Of a DNA stretch of 64,000 nucleotides, positions 23,461 to 34,608 are shown piece by piece. The DNA is taken from contig NZ_JACMYC010000005.1 in the NCBI RefSeq assembly GCF_014266025.1, positions 62,001-126,000 of the forward strand, given 5' to 3'. The translations under genes and the position numbers were made by a program. Position 1 is the stretch's first letter; each line of letters begins with the position of its first letter. The notes under the pieces were generated by a model. That model searched no databases. It had not been told where the DNA came from and saw nothing but the letters and a program-made list of their open reading frames with translations. The DNA is from Nocardioides deserti (lineage in GTDB: Bacteria > Actinomycetota > Actinomycetes > Propionibacteriales > Nocardioidaceae).

Positions 23461-24066
23461 TCAACCAGTCAGGGCGGGAGCGGGCTGCTCGGGGACGTGC
23501 CTCGGGGGGCGGGCGAGCACCAGCGCGGCGGTCCCGAGCCCGAGAAGCACGGTCCCCGCGACGCCGCCCGGGGCGAAGATGTGGTCGGTGTGCACCAGCC
23601 AGGCGCCGGGCAGGAGCAGCACTCCCCCGGCCGCCCGGACGCCCTGGCGCCGCAGCTGGTCGGCGAGCAGCACGACCACGGTCGCCAGCAGCGCCCACGA
23701 GCCGACCTCGCCGAGCGGGGTGCCGAGGCGGAACAGCAGCCGGACCTCGTCGGGGCGCGGCACCCCCGGCCCGAGCTCCCGCGTCACCCACCCGGCGGCG
23801 ATGCCGCTCACCACGTCGAGCGCGGTGTAGCAGGTCGCATAGGTGTACGCCGCCAGCCGCACCACCCACGCGACCGGGTCGGTCCGACGCCCCACGACGG
23901 CGGCCAGCGCCACCCCGACCAGCGGGAAGACCAGCAGCCCGGGCAGGTGCAGCGTGAACCACCGGTCCGCGGTCGCGTAGGACAGCGAGTGCGGGTGGAA
24001 GAGGCCGACCACGCCGAGCGCGAGCCCCGGCAGCGCCAGCACGGCGGCGTACGCCCGTCGGTCCAT
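23461..24066 (-). CDS. integral membrane protein of unknown function
   Basis: 201 residues from the ATG at 24066 (MDRRAYAAVLALPG). About six hydrophobic segments with short loops; sequence marks include GLFHPHSLSYATADRWFTLHLPGLLVFPLVGVAL and WLVHTDHIFAPGGVAGTVLL. Several His residues are in or near membrane segments, but I recognise no family. An earlier in-frame start at 24117 would overlap the divergent adenosyltransferase. The two divergent starts are 43 bp apart. The C-terminus is Pro-rich and cytosolic or external. Confidence 0.65.
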   Translation of the reverse strand: MDRRAYAAVLALPGLALGVVGLFHPHSLSYATADRWFTLHLPGLLVFPLVGVALAAVVGRRTDPVAWVVRLAAYTYATCYTALDVVSGIAAGWVTRELGPGVPRPDEVRLLFRLGTPLGEVGSWALLATVVVLLADQLRRQGVRAAGGVLLLPGAWLVHTDHIFAPGGVAGTVLLGLGTAALVLARPPRHVPEQPAPALTG

Positions 24067-24096
24067 GCGCCCGACGGTAGCCGCGGACCCGATCGC

Positions 24097-24102
24097 TAGC
24101 CT
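24097..24102 (+). promoter_or_regulatory. -10 hexamer of leaderless adenosyltransferase promoter
   Basis: TAGCCT, seven bases upstream of the ATG at 24110, with no Shine-Dalgarno sequence between. Confidence 0.45.
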
Positions 24103-24109
24103 CGCGGTC

Positions 24110-24694
24110 ATGGTCAACCTGACGCGGATCTACACCCGGACCGGCGACGGCGGCGAGACCCGTCTCGGCGACATGAGCCTCACGACGAAGAACGACCTGC
24201 GGCTGCACGCCTATGCCGACGTCGACGAGGCCAACGCCCACCTCGGGCTGGCCGTCGTCCGCGGTGGGCTGGACGAGGACGTCGTCGCGGTGCTCACCCA
24301 CGTCCAGAACGACCTCTTCGACGTGGGCGCCGACTTCTGCACGCCGGTCGTGCCGGACCCGGAGTACCCGCCGCTGCGCATCGAGCAGGACTACGTCGAC
24401 CGGCTCGAGGGCTGGTGCGACCACTACAACGAGGAGCTGCCGGCCCTGCGCTCCTTCATCCTCAACGGCGGCACCGAGGGCGCCGCCCACCTGCACGTCG
24501 CGCGCACCGTCGTGCGCCGTGCCGAGCGGTCGGCGTGGTCCGCCTTCGAGCAGCACGCCGAGTCGATGAACAAGCTGGCGATCACCTACCTCAACCGCCT
24601 CTCCGACCTGCTCTTCATCCTCGCCCGCCACGCGAACCGCCACCAGGGCGACGTGCTGTGGGTGCCGGGCGGGGATCGGGGCCGCGCTGACTAG
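24110..24694 (+). CDS. cob(I)alamin adenosyltransferase, PduO type
   Basis: 194 aa. Transfers the adenosyl group of ATP to cob(I)alamin, making the cofactor needed by ethylmalonyl- and methylmalonyl-CoA mutases. PduO-type motifs: RIYTRTGDGGETRLGD (about 6-21, ATP binding), YADVDEANAHLGLA, FILNGGTEGAAHLHVARTVVRRAER and the helix NKLAITYLNRLSDLLFILARHAN. The ATG at 24110 follows TAGCCT by seven bases. The gene ends in CTAG, shared with the stop of the convergent gene. A PduO-type gene (Rv1314c) also lies close to the ATP synthase operon in M. tuberculosis. Confidence 0.94.
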   Translation: MVNLTRIYTRTGDGGETRLGDMSLTTKNDLRLHAYADVDEANAHLGLAVVRGGLDEDVVAVLTHVQNDLFDVGADFCTPVVPDPEYPPLRIEQDYVDRLEGWCDHYNEELPALRSFILNGGTEGAAHLHVARTVVRRAERSAWSAFEQHAESMNKLAITYLNRLSDLLFILARHANRHQGDVLWVPGGDRGRAD

Positions 24695-24990
24695 TCGCCG
24701 TCGGGGCCGGCCGGCCGGTCGGCGTGCCCCAGCGACCGGCCGGGAGCGACCAGGTCGCGCACGCGCCGCTTGAGCTCGGTGACCTCGGGGAAGCCGCCGT
24801 CGCGCTTGCGGTTCCAGACCGGCTCGCCGTCGACGTCGATGCGGAAGACCCCGCCGGTGGCCGGCGCGAGGGCGACCTCGGCGAGCTCGTCGGCGAACGT
24901 GGTGAGCAGCTCCCCCTGGTACCACTGCGCCCGCAGCAGCCAGCGGCACTGCGTGCAGTAGGTGATGACCACGCGGTGCCGGGTCGTCAC
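24691..24990 (-). CDS. selenoprotein-W-like Rdx family protein (Cys form)
   Basis: 99-aa thioredoxin-like protein of the SelT/SelW/SelH (Rdx) family, with the redox motif Cys12-Thr-Gln-Cys15 in VVITYCTQCRWLLRAQWY, and the family end FRIDVDGEPVWNRKRDGGFPEVTELKRRVRDLV. The first motif Cys takes the place of the selenocysteine seen in animal SelW-type proteins. Likely a small thiol oxidoreductase; its partner is unknown. The GTG overlaps the MFS transporter stop by 4 nt (GTGA), so the two are coupled. The stop overlaps that of the adenosyltransferase on the other strand. Confidence 0.88.
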   Translation of the reverse strand: MTTRHRVVITYCTQCRWLLRAQWYQGELLTTFADELAEVALAPATGGVFRIDVDGEPVWNRKRDGGFPEVTELKRRVRDLVAPGRSLGHADRPAGPDGD

Positions 24991-26189
24991 GCCGGTTCCC
25001 GCACGGACGGGGCGCCCGGCACCCGCGGTCGCGCCGCCAGGACGGCGGCGGCGGCCGGCACCATGAGCGCGGCGACGACCAGCAGGGCGTCGAGCGTGCC
25101 GACGTGGTCGCCCAGCAGGCCCAGCAGCGGCGGACCGGCGAGGAACGCGCCGTACCCGATGGTCGAGACCACGCTCACCCGAGCCGCCGCGCGCCCCGGG
25201 TCGTCGGCCGCGGCGCTCATGCCGACCGGGAAGCCCAGCGAGGAGCCGAGGCCCCACACCAGGATCCCGAGGGCGACCAGCACGACGTGACCGCCGAGGA
25301 CGGTCAGCAGGATGCCGGCGCAGGCCGCGGCACAGCTGGCCCACAGCGTCGGTGCGCGGCCGAACCGGTCGAGCACGACCGGGCCGAGCAGCCGCCCGCC
25401 GGTCATCGCCGTGACGAACAGCGCGAACCCGGCGACGCCGACCCAGTGCTCGACGGCGTACCCGTCGATGAGCGCGAGCGTGAGCCAGTCGTTCGCGGCG
25501 CCCTCGGCGACGGCGAACGCCAGCACCATCAGGCCGATCGCCAGCAGCCGCGGCTCGGTCCAGGCCGACCGTGGCCGCTCGGAGTGCTCGACCGCGGGCT
25601 CGGGCGGCAGGAACGTCGCCGCGGCCCACCAGACGACCAGCAGCGCGACGACGCAGCCCGCGGCGAGGTGGACGGGCATCGGGAGCGACACGGCGGTCAG
25701 CGGGATCCCGATGCCGGCGCCGGCGATCGAGCCGAGGGACCAGCCGGCGTGGAAGCGCGGCATCACCGTGCGGGCCAGGCGCCGCTCGACCTCGGCGCCC
25801 TCGACGTTCATCGCGACGTCCCACACGCCGATGCCGATGCCGTAGACGAAGAACGCCCCTGCCGTGGCCGGCACCGACCCGAGCACACCGGCGGCGACGC
25901 CGGCTCCCGAGAGGCCGACCGCGCAAGCGACGACGCCGGCGCGCACGACCCGCGCCGCGCCGTACCGCCCGATCAGTCGACCGGTGGCCGGCAGCGCGAG
26001 GATCGAGCCGATCGAGATCGCCAGCAGCAGCAGGCCGAGGGCGCCGTTGTCGAGGTCGAGGCGGGCGCGGATGTCCGGCAGCCGCGAGACCAGGCTGGCG
26101 AAGAGGAGACCGTTGAGGCCGAAGGTGAGGCCCACGGCGTTGCGGGTGCGCAGCAGCGCGGGGGCAGGAGGGGCGGAGGTGTCAGCCAC
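24987..26189 (-). CDS. MFS transporter
   Basis: 400-aa major facilitator with about 12 membrane helices. FGLNGLLFASLVSRLPDIRARLDL at the start and GRLIGRYGAARVVRAG in the helix 2-3 loop match the conserved MFS motif A region; a repeat of it, GGRLLGPVVLDRFGRAP, is seen in the second half. It resembles sugar/fucose-permease-like or YbjJ-type MFS proteins. Substrate unknown. GTG start overlapping the end of the DUF2550 gene by 8 bp, so it is an extension of the ATP synthase gene cluster transcript or a product of readthrough. Confidence 0.88.
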   Translation of the reverse strand: MADTSAPPAPALLRTRNAVGLTFGLNGLLFASLVSRLPDIRARLDLDNGALGLLLLAISIGSILALPATGRLIGRYGAARVVRAGVVACAVGLSGAGVAAGVLGSVPATAGAFFVYGIGIGVWDVAMNVEGAEVERRLARTVMPRFHAGWSLGSIAGAGIGIPLTAVSLPMPVHLAAGCVVALLVVWWAAATFLPPEPAVEHSERPRSAWTEPRLLAIGLMVLAFAVAEGAANDWLTLALIDGYAVEHWVGVAGFALFVTAMTGGRLLGPVVLDRFGRAPTLWASCAAACAGILLTVLGGHVVLVALGILVWGLGSSLGFPVGMSAAADDPGRAAARVSVVSTIGYGAFLAGPPLLGLLGDHVGTLDALLVVAALMVPAAAAVLAARPRVPGAPSVREPA

Positions 26190-26625
26190 GGGTCCAGTCG
26201 GTGCCAGGGGGGCGGGCCTCGAGCCAGGCCTGGAAGCCGGTCAGCGAGGCGGGGCTCATCGCCAGCTCGACCTCGCCCTCACGGGTCTGGCAGGAGATGA
26301 CGAGGTGCTCGGGGTAGAGCGACATCTGCTCGGGGGCCTCGGGCTCGCGGCGGCCGTCGTAGGCGAGCCGCTCGCGCTCCCAGGTCCGCTTCGGGCGCGG
26401 GGAGAGCGAGAAGATCCGGAACCACTCCAGCGTCTCGCCGGAGTAGCGACCGAGGCCGAGAACCCAACCGCGTCCGGCCCTCTCGGACCGGACGCGGTGG
26501 CTGAGCTCGAAGGTGCCCCCGTGACGGGACAGCACCCGGCGGCGCACGATGAGCGCGGCCCCGTAGAGCAGGACGAGCAGGAGCAGCAGACCGGCTGCGT
26601 CGAGCAGCCACTGCCACACCGGCAT
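26182..26625 (-). CDS. DUF2550 family membrane protein
   Basis: 147 residues: one N-terminal membrane helix (about 6-27), then a soluble beta-rich domain with RVLSRHGGTFELSHRVR, WVLGLGRYSGETLEWFRIFSLSPRPKRTWER and VELAMSPASLTGFQAWLEARPPGTDW. This family is found almost only in actinobacteria, directly after atpC (Rv1312 position in M. tuberculosis). Its role in or near the ATP synthase is not known. It is 142 bp from atpC. Confidence 0.88.
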   Translation of the reverse strand: MPVWQWLLDAAGLLLLLVLLYGAALIVRRRVLSRHGGTFELSHRVRSERAGRGWVLGLGRYSGETLEWFRIFSLSPRPKRTWERERLAYDGRREPEAPEQMSLYPEHLVISCQTREGEVELAMSPASLTGFQAWLEARPPGTDWTRG

Positions 26626-26767
26626 CGGGTCCCCTCTCCCTCGGAAGTGTCGTCACCCTAGCGGGCGGCGACGGGGTGCCCGGTGCCGGGTCGTGCAGCG
26701 ATCCCGCAGGTGTGGTGCGGGGGTGGAGCAGCGGTGGAACGGGGTCGTGCGGGAGCGGTACGCCGGG

Positions 26768-27160
26768 TCAGCGCGCGCGCTCGACGGCGCGGATCCGAGC
26801 CTCGGCGCGGCGCACGCGGTGCTCGGCCTCGCCCCCGGAGCCGAGGAGCCCGCGGGCCTCCTCGAGCTCGGCGCGAGCCTGGTCGACGTCGACCTCCGAG
26901 GCGAGCACGGCCCGCTCGGAGAGGATCGAGACCCGGTCGCCGGCGACCGAGAGGAACCCACCGTCGACCACGGCGATGACGACGTCGCCGTCGGCCTCCG
27001 CGATCTCGACGACCGCGTCGGTGAGCAGGGAGAGCATCGGCGCGTGACCGCGCAGCACGCCGACGTCCCCCTCCACCGTGCGGGCGATGACCATGGTGGC
27101 CTCGCCGGACCAGACCGTGCGGTCGGCCGCGACGAGGGACACCGTGAGGTTCTCAGCCAT
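26768..27160 (-). CDS. atpC: F1F0 ATP synthase epsilon subunit
   Basis: 130-aa central-stalk subunit that couples c-ring rotation to catalysis and can inhibit hydrolysis. N-terminal beta-sandwich (LTVSLVAADRTVWSGEATMV, VGVLRGHAPMLSLL) and C-terminal two-helix domain (about 88-130, QARAELEEARGLLGSGGEAEHRVRRAEARIRAVERAR). Last of the atp genes on the minus strand, 10 bp after atpD. Confidence 0.96.
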   Translation of the reverse strand: MAENLTVSLVAADRTVWSGEATMVIARTVEGDVGVLRGHAPMLSLLTDAVVEIAEADGDVVIAVVDGGFLSVAGDRVSILSERAVLASEVDVDQARAELEEARGLLGSGGEAEHRVRRAEARIRAVERAR

Positions 27161-27170
27161 CGTCAGTTCC

Positions 27171-29575
<2,405 letters not shown>

Positions 29576-29578
29576 GCG

Positions 29579-31216
29579 TCAGCCCCGCTTCTGCTTGACG
29601 ATCTGCTCCTGGTCCTCGTCCTCGAGCGCCTCGGCCGGAGCCTCGTGGCCGACCTTGATCGACCCGCCCTCGGAGGTCTCGAACTGGTCGAGGAAGGAGG
29701 TGTAGGCGTCCTCGACCGCGGTGGCCGTGTCGTCCTCGAACTTCAGGGACTCACGGATCGCATTGAGGATGCCCTCGTGCGAGCGACGCAGGTAGTCGAG
29801 GAACTCGCGCTCGAAGCGCAGGACGTCCTCGACCGGCACGCGGTCGAGGCGACCGGTGGTGCCGAGCCACAGCGAGACCGTCATCTCCTCGACCGGGTAG
29901 GGCGAGTAGGCCGGCTGCTTGAGCAGCGCCATCAGGCGCTGGCCGCGGTCGAGCTGCTGGCGCGAGGCCGCGTCGAGGTCAGAGGCGAACATCGCGAACG
30001 CCTCCATCGCGCGGAACTGCGCCAGGTCGACCTTGAGCGAGCCGGTGACGGCCTTGAGCGCCTTGGTCATCGCCGCGCCACCGACGCGGGAGACCGAGAC
30101 GCCGACGTCGATCGCCGGGCGCTGGTTCGCAGCGAACAGGTCCGACTGCAGGAAGATCTGGCCGTCGGTGATCGAGATGACGTTGGTCGGGATGAACGCC
30201 GAGACGTCGTTGGCCTTGGTCTCGACCATCGGCAGACCGGTCATCGAGCCCGCACCGAGGTCGTCGGAGAGCTTCGCGCAGCGCTCGAGCAGGCGGCTGT
30301 GCAGGTAGAACACGTCACCCGGGTAGGCCTCGCGGCCCGGCGGGCGGCGCAGCAGCAGCGACACGGCGCGGTAGGCCTCGGCCTGCTTGGTCAGGTCGTC
30401 GAAGACGATGAGGACGTGCTTGCCGTCGTACATCCAGTGCTGGCCAATGGCCGAGCCGGTGTACGGCGCGAGGTACTTGAAGCCCGCGGAGTCCGACGCC
30501 GGCGCGGCGACGATGGTGGTGTACTCCAGCGCGCCGGCCTCCTCGAGGGCGCCACGCACGGAGGCGATGGTCGAGCCCTTCTGGCCGACGGCGACGTAGA
30601 TGCAGCGGACCTGCTTGCTCGGGTCGCCGGTCTCCCAGTACTGCTTCTGGTTGATGATCGTGTCGATCGCGACCGTGGTCTTGCCGGTGGCGCGGTCGCC
30701 GATGATCAGCTGGCGCTGGCCGCGGCCAATGGGCGTCAGGGCGTCGATCGCCTTGATGCCGGTGGCGAGGGGCTCGTGCACCGACTTGCGCTGCATCACC
30801 GACGGCGCCTGGAGCTCCAGGGCGCGGCGGCCCGAGGTCTCGATGTCGCCGAGGCCGTCGATCGGCTTGCCCAGCGGGTCCACGACGCGGCCGAGGTAGC
30901 CCTCGCCGACGGGGACCGAGAGGACCTCGCCGGTGCGGCGGACCTTCTGGCCCTCCTCGATCTTGTCGAAGTCACCGAGGATGACGACGCCGATCTCGCG
31001 GGTGTCGAGGTTCAGGGCCAGGCCCAGGGTGCCGTCCTCGAACTCGAGCAGCTCGTTGGCCATGGCCGACGGCAGGCCCGACACGCGGGCGATGCCGTCA
31101 CCGGCCTCCGCCACGACGCCGACCTCTTCGCGGCTGGCGGCCTCGGGCTGGTAGTCGGCGACGTACTTCTGCAGCGCGTCGCGGATCTCCTCCGGACGGA
31201 TGGAGAGCTCCGTCAT
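29579..31216 (-). CDS. atpA: ATP synthase alpha subunit, with C-terminal extension
   Basis: 545-aa non-catalytic nucleotide-binding subunit. P-loop GDRATGKT (173-180), [17 protein letters not shown] segment and the Arg-finger region [27 protein letters not shown] are present. The chain is about 30 residues longer than E. coli AtpA: after the normal end comes the charged tail [18 protein letters not shown] and [10 protein letters not shown]. Mycobacterial alpha subunits have a similar extension that holds back ATP hydrolysis. ATG start with GAAGGAA upstream. Confidence 0.98.
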   Translation of the reverse strand: MTELSIRPEEIRDALQKYVADYQPEAASREEVGVVAEAGDGIARVSGLPSAMANELLEFEDGTLGLALNLDTREIGVVILGDFDKIEEGQKVRRTGEVLSVPVGEGYLGRVVDPLGKPIDGLGDIETSGRRALELQAPSVMQRKSVHEPLATGIKAIDALTPIGRGQRQLIIGDRATGKTTVAIDTIINQKQYWETGDPSKQVRCIYVAVGQKGSTIASVRGALEEAGALEYTTIVAAPASDSAGFKYLAPYTGSAIGQHWMYDGKHVLIVFDDLTKQAEAYRAVSLLLRRPPGREAYPGDVFYLHSRLLERCAKLSDDLGAGSMTGLPMVETKANDVSAFIPTNVISITDGQIFLQSDLFAANQRPAIDVGVSVSRVGGAAMTKALKAVTGSLKVDLAQFRAMEAFAMFASDLDAASRQQLDRGQRLMALLKQPAYSPYPVEEMTVSLWLGTTGRLDRVPVEDVLRFEREFLDYLRRSHEGILNAIRESLKFEDDTATAVEDAYTSFLDQFETSEGGSIKVGHEAPAEALEDEDQEQIVKQKRG

Positions 31217-31264
31217 CTCGGTTCCTTCTCTCTTGTCTCTACAGCTGTGAAGTGAGGGGGTGGG

Positions 31265-32083
31265 TCAGCCGGCGAGACGACGCCGGGCGTCGTCGAGGCG
31301 GCTGGACACGGTGCCGTCGATGACGTCGTCACCGATCTCGACGCGGATCCCGCCGAGGACCGTCGGGTCCACGAGCAGGTTGAGGTGCACCGGTCGTCCG
31401 TACTGCCGCGACAGCACGTCGGCCAGCCGGTCCCGCTCGGCGCCGGACAGGTCACGCGCCACCCGCACGGTGGCCACGCCCCGGTTCTGCACGTCGGCCG
31501 CGACCTTCTGGTACTCGGCCAGCGCGACCGCCACTGTCCGGTGGGTGCCGGCCAGCGACTGCACCGCGAGGGTGGTCGTCGCCGGCAGCGCCTTGCCGTC
31601 GAGCAGGGAGCGCACGAGCCGAGCCTTGTCCTCGAGCGTACGAGCCGGGTCCGAGAGCGCGTCGCGGAGCTCGGGAGCGTCCTTGACCGCCTGGGCGAAG
31701 GCGAACAGCTCGTCGGAGAGCCGCCCGGCCTGGTCGCCGGCCGACGCGACGGCCGCGACGACGCCGAGGTGCTCCAGCGCGTTCGGCAGGTCGCCGGCCG
31801 AGACCCACCGGCGGGAGACCGCGGAGCGGACCACCGTGAGGGTCGCCTCGGCCACCTTGCCGCCGAAGACCTGCCCGACGAGGCCGGTCTTGGCCGCGTC
31901 CGGCACGGACACGTCGGAGACGAAGCGCCGCATCGAGCCTTCGGCACGCAGGGTCTGCGCGACCGAGAACAGCTCACCGGCGACGGCGGCCGCGGTCTCG
32001 GGCGAGCCCGACACCGCGACCCGGAGGTCGTCGACGAGGACGGCCACGGACTCGGCGGAGGCGCCGCGGAACGACGAGGTCAT
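31265..32083 (-). CDS. atpH: ATP synthase delta subunit (long form)
   Basis: 272-aa peripheral-stalk subunit joining b to the top of the alpha-beta hexamer. The family domain is in the C-terminal two thirds (SAVSRRWVSAGDLPNALEHLGVVAAV through GGIRVEIGDDVIDGTVSSRLDDARRRL). It is about 95 residues longer than the E. coli subunit, with an extra N-terminal part. In mycobacteria the homologous region is fused to a second b subunit; here b and delta are separate genes. ATG at 32083, 13 bp after atpF. Confidence 0.95.
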   Translation of the reverse strand: MTSSFRGASAESVAVLVDDLRVAVSGSPETAAAVAGELFSVAQTLRAEGSMRRFVSDVSVPDAAKTGLVGQVFGGKVAEATLTVVRSAVSRRWVSAGDLPNALEHLGVVAAVASAGDQAGRLSDELFAFAQAVKDAPELRDALSDPARTLEDKARLVRSLLDGKALPATTTLAVQSLAGTHRTVAVALAEYQKVAADVQNRGVATVRVARDLSGAERDRLADVLSRQYGRPVHLNLLVDPTVLGGIRVEIGDDVIDGTVSSRLDDARRRLAG

Positions 32084-32096
32084 CAGCGCGCCTCCA

Positions 32097-32636
32097 TCAG
32101 TTCCGGCCCGGCGTGCCGGCCTCGAGGTCGGTGAGGAACCGGTCGACGACGCGACGCTGGCGCGCCTCGTCCTCCAGGGACTCCCCCACGATCCGGCCGG
32201 CGAGGGACGTCGCCAGGGTGCCCACCTCGGCACGGAGCGAGGTGACCGCCTGCTGGCGCTCGGCCTCGATCTGGGCCTTGCCGTGGTCGACGATGCGGGT
32301 GGCCTCGGCCTGCGCCTGCTCCCGCATCTCGGCGATGATCCGCGCCCCCTGCTCGCGCGCCTCCTCACGGATGCGCGCGGCCTCGTGCCGGGCGTCGCCG
32401 AGCTGCTTCTCCAGCTCAGCGAGGCGGGCGTCGGCCTCGGCCTGCTTGGTCTCGGCCGCGGAGATGCCGCCCTCGATCGCCTTCGTGCGCTCGGCGAACG
32501 CGCGCTCGAAGTTGGGGACGACGAACTTCCGGATGGCCAGGAGCAGCACCAGGAAGACTGCCGCTCCCAGGATGATCTCCGAGACGTGCGGGATGAGCGG
32601 GTTCAGCTCCTCCGCCGCCTGGATCGATTCACGCAT
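32097..32636 (-). CDS. atpF: ATP synthase b subunit
   Basis: 179-aa stator stalk. One membrane helix (about 18-37, VSEIILGAAVFLVLLLAIRK), then a long Ala/Glu/Arg-rich right-handed coiled coil (40-165) that dimerises and reaches delta. Confidence 0.96.
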   Translation of the reverse strand: MRESIQAAEELNPLIPHVSEIILGAAVFLVLLLAIRKFVVPNFERAFAERTKAIEGGISAAETKQAEADARLAELEKQLGDARHEAARIREEAREQGARIIAEMREQAQAEATRIVDHGKAQIEAERQQAVTSLRAEVGTLATSLAGRIVGESLEDEARQRRVVDRFLTDLEAGTPGRN

Positions 32637-32663
32637 GGGTCACTCCGGTCTGGGGGTCGCGCG

Positions 32664-32882
32664 TCAGGAAAGGACGAAGGCGAGCGCGATGCCGATGATC
32701 GCGAGCGCCTCAGCGAGCGCGAAGCCGAGGATCGCGATGGACTGCAGGCGCGACTGGGCCTCCGGCTGGCGAGCAACACCGTTGATGTAGGCAGCGAAGA
32801 TCAGGCCCACGGCGAGGGCGGGGCCGATCGTGGCGATGCCGTAGCCGAGCATGTTGAGCGAGCCGTTGATGTCACCATTCAT
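32664..32882 (-). CDS. atpE: ATP synthase c subunit
   Basis: 72-aa hairpin of two membrane helices forming the rotor ring. The loop ARQPEAQSR and the proton-carrying Glu58 ([12 protein letters not shown]) are clear. Extra carboxylates seen in sodium-binding rings are not obvious, so proton coupling is expected. Confidence 0.97.
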   Translation of the reverse strand: MNGDINGSLNMLGYGIATIGPALAVGLIFAAYINGVARQPEAQSRLQSIAILGFALAEALAIIGIALAFVLS

Positions 32883-32966
32883 GACGGTGAGGGTTCCTTT
32901 CGGGTTGGTACTGCTTCAGTTTCTCTTCTCGGGTGCTCACGGTGCCCGACGGGCACGGTGTGCTGC

Positions 32967-33773
32967 TCAGTGCTCGTCGGCGACAGCACCTGAGACGTAC
33001 ATGGCGGTCAGCAGGGTGAAGACGTAGGCCTGGAGGAACATCACCAGCAGCTCGAGCAGCGAGACGCCGAAGAACATCACCCAGGCGAGCACGCCGCCCA
33101 CTGCGTTGATCGGGGAGAACGCCTCTAGCAGGAGGTACTCACCACCGAGCGCGAACAGGATCAGCAGCAGGTGGCCCGCGAACATGTTCGCGAACAGACG
33201 CAGGGCCAGCGTGACCGGTCGGACCAGGATGTTGGAGAGGAACTCCAGCGGCGCGATCAGCAGCAGCACGGGGCCGCGGACGCCGCCGGGGACACAGGTG
33301 TGCTTGAGGTAGCCGAGGAAGCCGTGCTTTTGGATGCCGACGCCGTTGTAGAGCAGCCAGCTCAGTGCGGCGAGGCCGTAGGCGTATCCCGAGTGCGAGA
33401 ACGTCGGGAACTGGATGAGCGGGACCATCCCGAAGTAGTTGTTCACCAGCACGAAGGCGAACAACGTGAAGAGGTAGGGCACGAACCGCAGGTAGTGCTC
33501 GGTGCCGATGATCTCGCGGGCGATGCCGTTGCGGACGCCCCCGTAGGCCCACTCGCCGGCGTACTGCAGGCGGCCCGGGACGAGCGCGGCCTTGCGCGAC
33601 ATCGCGTAGGTCACCGCGAAGATGAGGACGGCGGAGAGGACGATCATCACCATGGGCTTGGTGATGCCGCCGACGATCGGCGGCAGGTCGAAGTCCGCGG
33701 GGCCGGGCGGGGTGAAGCCCCCACCGCTGCTGGCCAACGGGACGAGCGCGGCTGCGAGGTTGCCAGCGATCAA
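32967..33773 (-). CDS. atpB: ATP synthase a subunit
   Basis: 268-aa membrane stator that channels protons to the c ring. The essential Arg192 lies in RPVTLALRLFANMFAGHLLL; other family segments are NNYFGMVPLIQFPTFSHSGYAYGLAALSW and the last helix LELLVMFLQAYVFTLLTAMYVSGAV. About five to six helices. 84 bp upstream of atpE, possibly leaving room for a translation signal. Confidence 0.97.
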   Translation of the reverse strand: MIAGNLAAALVPLASSGGGFTPPGPADFDLPPIVGGITKPMVMIVLSAVLIFAVTYAMSRKAALVPGRLQYAGEWAYGGVRNGIAREIIGTEHYLRFVPYLFTLFAFVLVNNYFGMVPLIQFPTFSHSGYAYGLAALSWLLYNGVGIQKHGFLGYLKHTCVPGGVRGPVLLLIAPLEFLSNILVRPVTLALRLFANMFAGHLLLILFALGGEYLLLEAFSPINAVGGVLAWVMFFGVSLLELLVMFLQAYVFTLLTAMYVSGAVADEH

Positions 33774-33795
33774 CGCCGTGTCTCCTTCATGTACG

Positions 33796-34032
33796 TCACT
33801 TCTCCGGGCTTGACGACGGCACGTGGCCGAACTGCTTCACGACCGCGTAGAGGCTCAGGCCCGCACCGATCACGATCCCGATGGCCACGAGGTACGACGT
33901 TCCCAGCCAGCGGTCCGCCAGCCAACCGGCGCCGCCGTAGAGGAGCACGCCCGCGACGATCTGGCTGAATGCCTGCCAGGGGTCGCCGTGAGGGGTGTCC
34001 TCGGGAGCAGCTGGCGGCTCCTGCTGACTCAT
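33796..34032 (-). CDS. AtpZ/AtpI-type small membrane protein
   Basis: 78 residues from the ATG at 34032 (MSQQEPPAAPEDTPHGDPWQ). Two membrane helices (about 22-40 and 46-66) with the family pattern FSQIVAGVLLYGGAGWLADRWLGT. Proteins of this type sit at the head of atp operons and are implicated in c-ring assembly or Mg/Ca handling. The longer frame upstream overlaps the next gene and is not used. Confidence 0.85.
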   Translation of the reverse strand: MSQQEPPAAPEDTPHGDPWQAFSQIVAGVLLYGGAGWLADRWLGTSYLVAIGIVIGAGLSLYAVVKQFGHVPSSSPEK

Positions 34033-34061
34033 TGCGGTCCGGACCCTAGCATTCGGCGCGG

Positions 34062-34535
34062 TCACGACCCACCACCGGTCCGGACGGTCTCGCGGGGCTC
34101 GTCGTAGACCGGGATCCGGGCCCGCGCGGCCAGCACGACCTGCACCACGAGCCAGACCAGGACGGTCCCGATGAGGGCACCGGCGAGCCACCCGCGCGAG
34201 AGGGCCTCCCCCGGGCCGGCGACGCCGTCGAGGGCGGCGAGCGCCACCAGGACCAGCAACAGCTGGAGCGCGTAGGTCAGCAGCGCGAACATCAGCGACG
34301 CCCCGGGCACCAGGCCCGCCACGATGTTCACGGTGACCAGGCCGAACGCCATCACGCCGGCGGCCAGCACGGTCCCGACGAGGGCGCCGTACGCCGCCGG
34401 GGCGCCGTCGACGAGGGCGCCGACCAGCGCCGCGAGCACGCCTGCGGCGACCGTCCCGAGAGCCGCCCCCGCCAGGACCGCCGACCCGCCGTCGCGGCGG
34501 GTCCTCACGGTGTCGCGGGGCGTCTCGGTCGTCAT
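34062..34535 (-). CDS. AtpI-like protein at head of ATP synthase operon
   Basis: 157 residues from the ATG at 34535. Four hydrophobic segments (about 18-42, 46-72, 80-103, 116-138) and charged ends. It resembles actinobacterial proteins in the Rv1303 position, generally called ATP synthase protein I, thought to help assemble the c ring. It is the first gene of the atp operon, after a promoter region with a Crp-like site. Confidence 0.75.
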   Translation of the reverse strand: MTTETPRDTVRTRRDGGSAVLAGAALGTVAAGVLAALVGALVDGAPAAYGALVGTVLAAGVMAFGLVTVNIVAGLVPGASLMFALLTYALQLLLVLVALAALDGVAGPGEALSRGWLAGALIGTVLVWLVVQVVLAARARIPVYDEPRETVRTGGGS

Positions 34536-34573
34536 GCGGCGGCCGTCCTGGAGTGGGTCTGTCGCGGTCGTCA

Positions 34574-34608
34574 GCGGCCCTGTGGGCCGCTCGTGAAAAC
34601 TATCACAA
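34574..34608 (-). promoter_or_regulatory. hairpin and Crp/GlxR-like site upstream of atp operon
   Basis: Minus-strand TGTGATAGTTTTCACG (34608-34593) has the TGTGA-N6-TCAC form of Crp/GlxR sites. It is followed by an 8-bp hairpin (34574-34581 with 34585-34592). The site overlaps the last six bases of the glycosyltransferase gene (stop at 34603) and lies 58-73 bp from the first atp-operon start. Confidence 0.5.
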
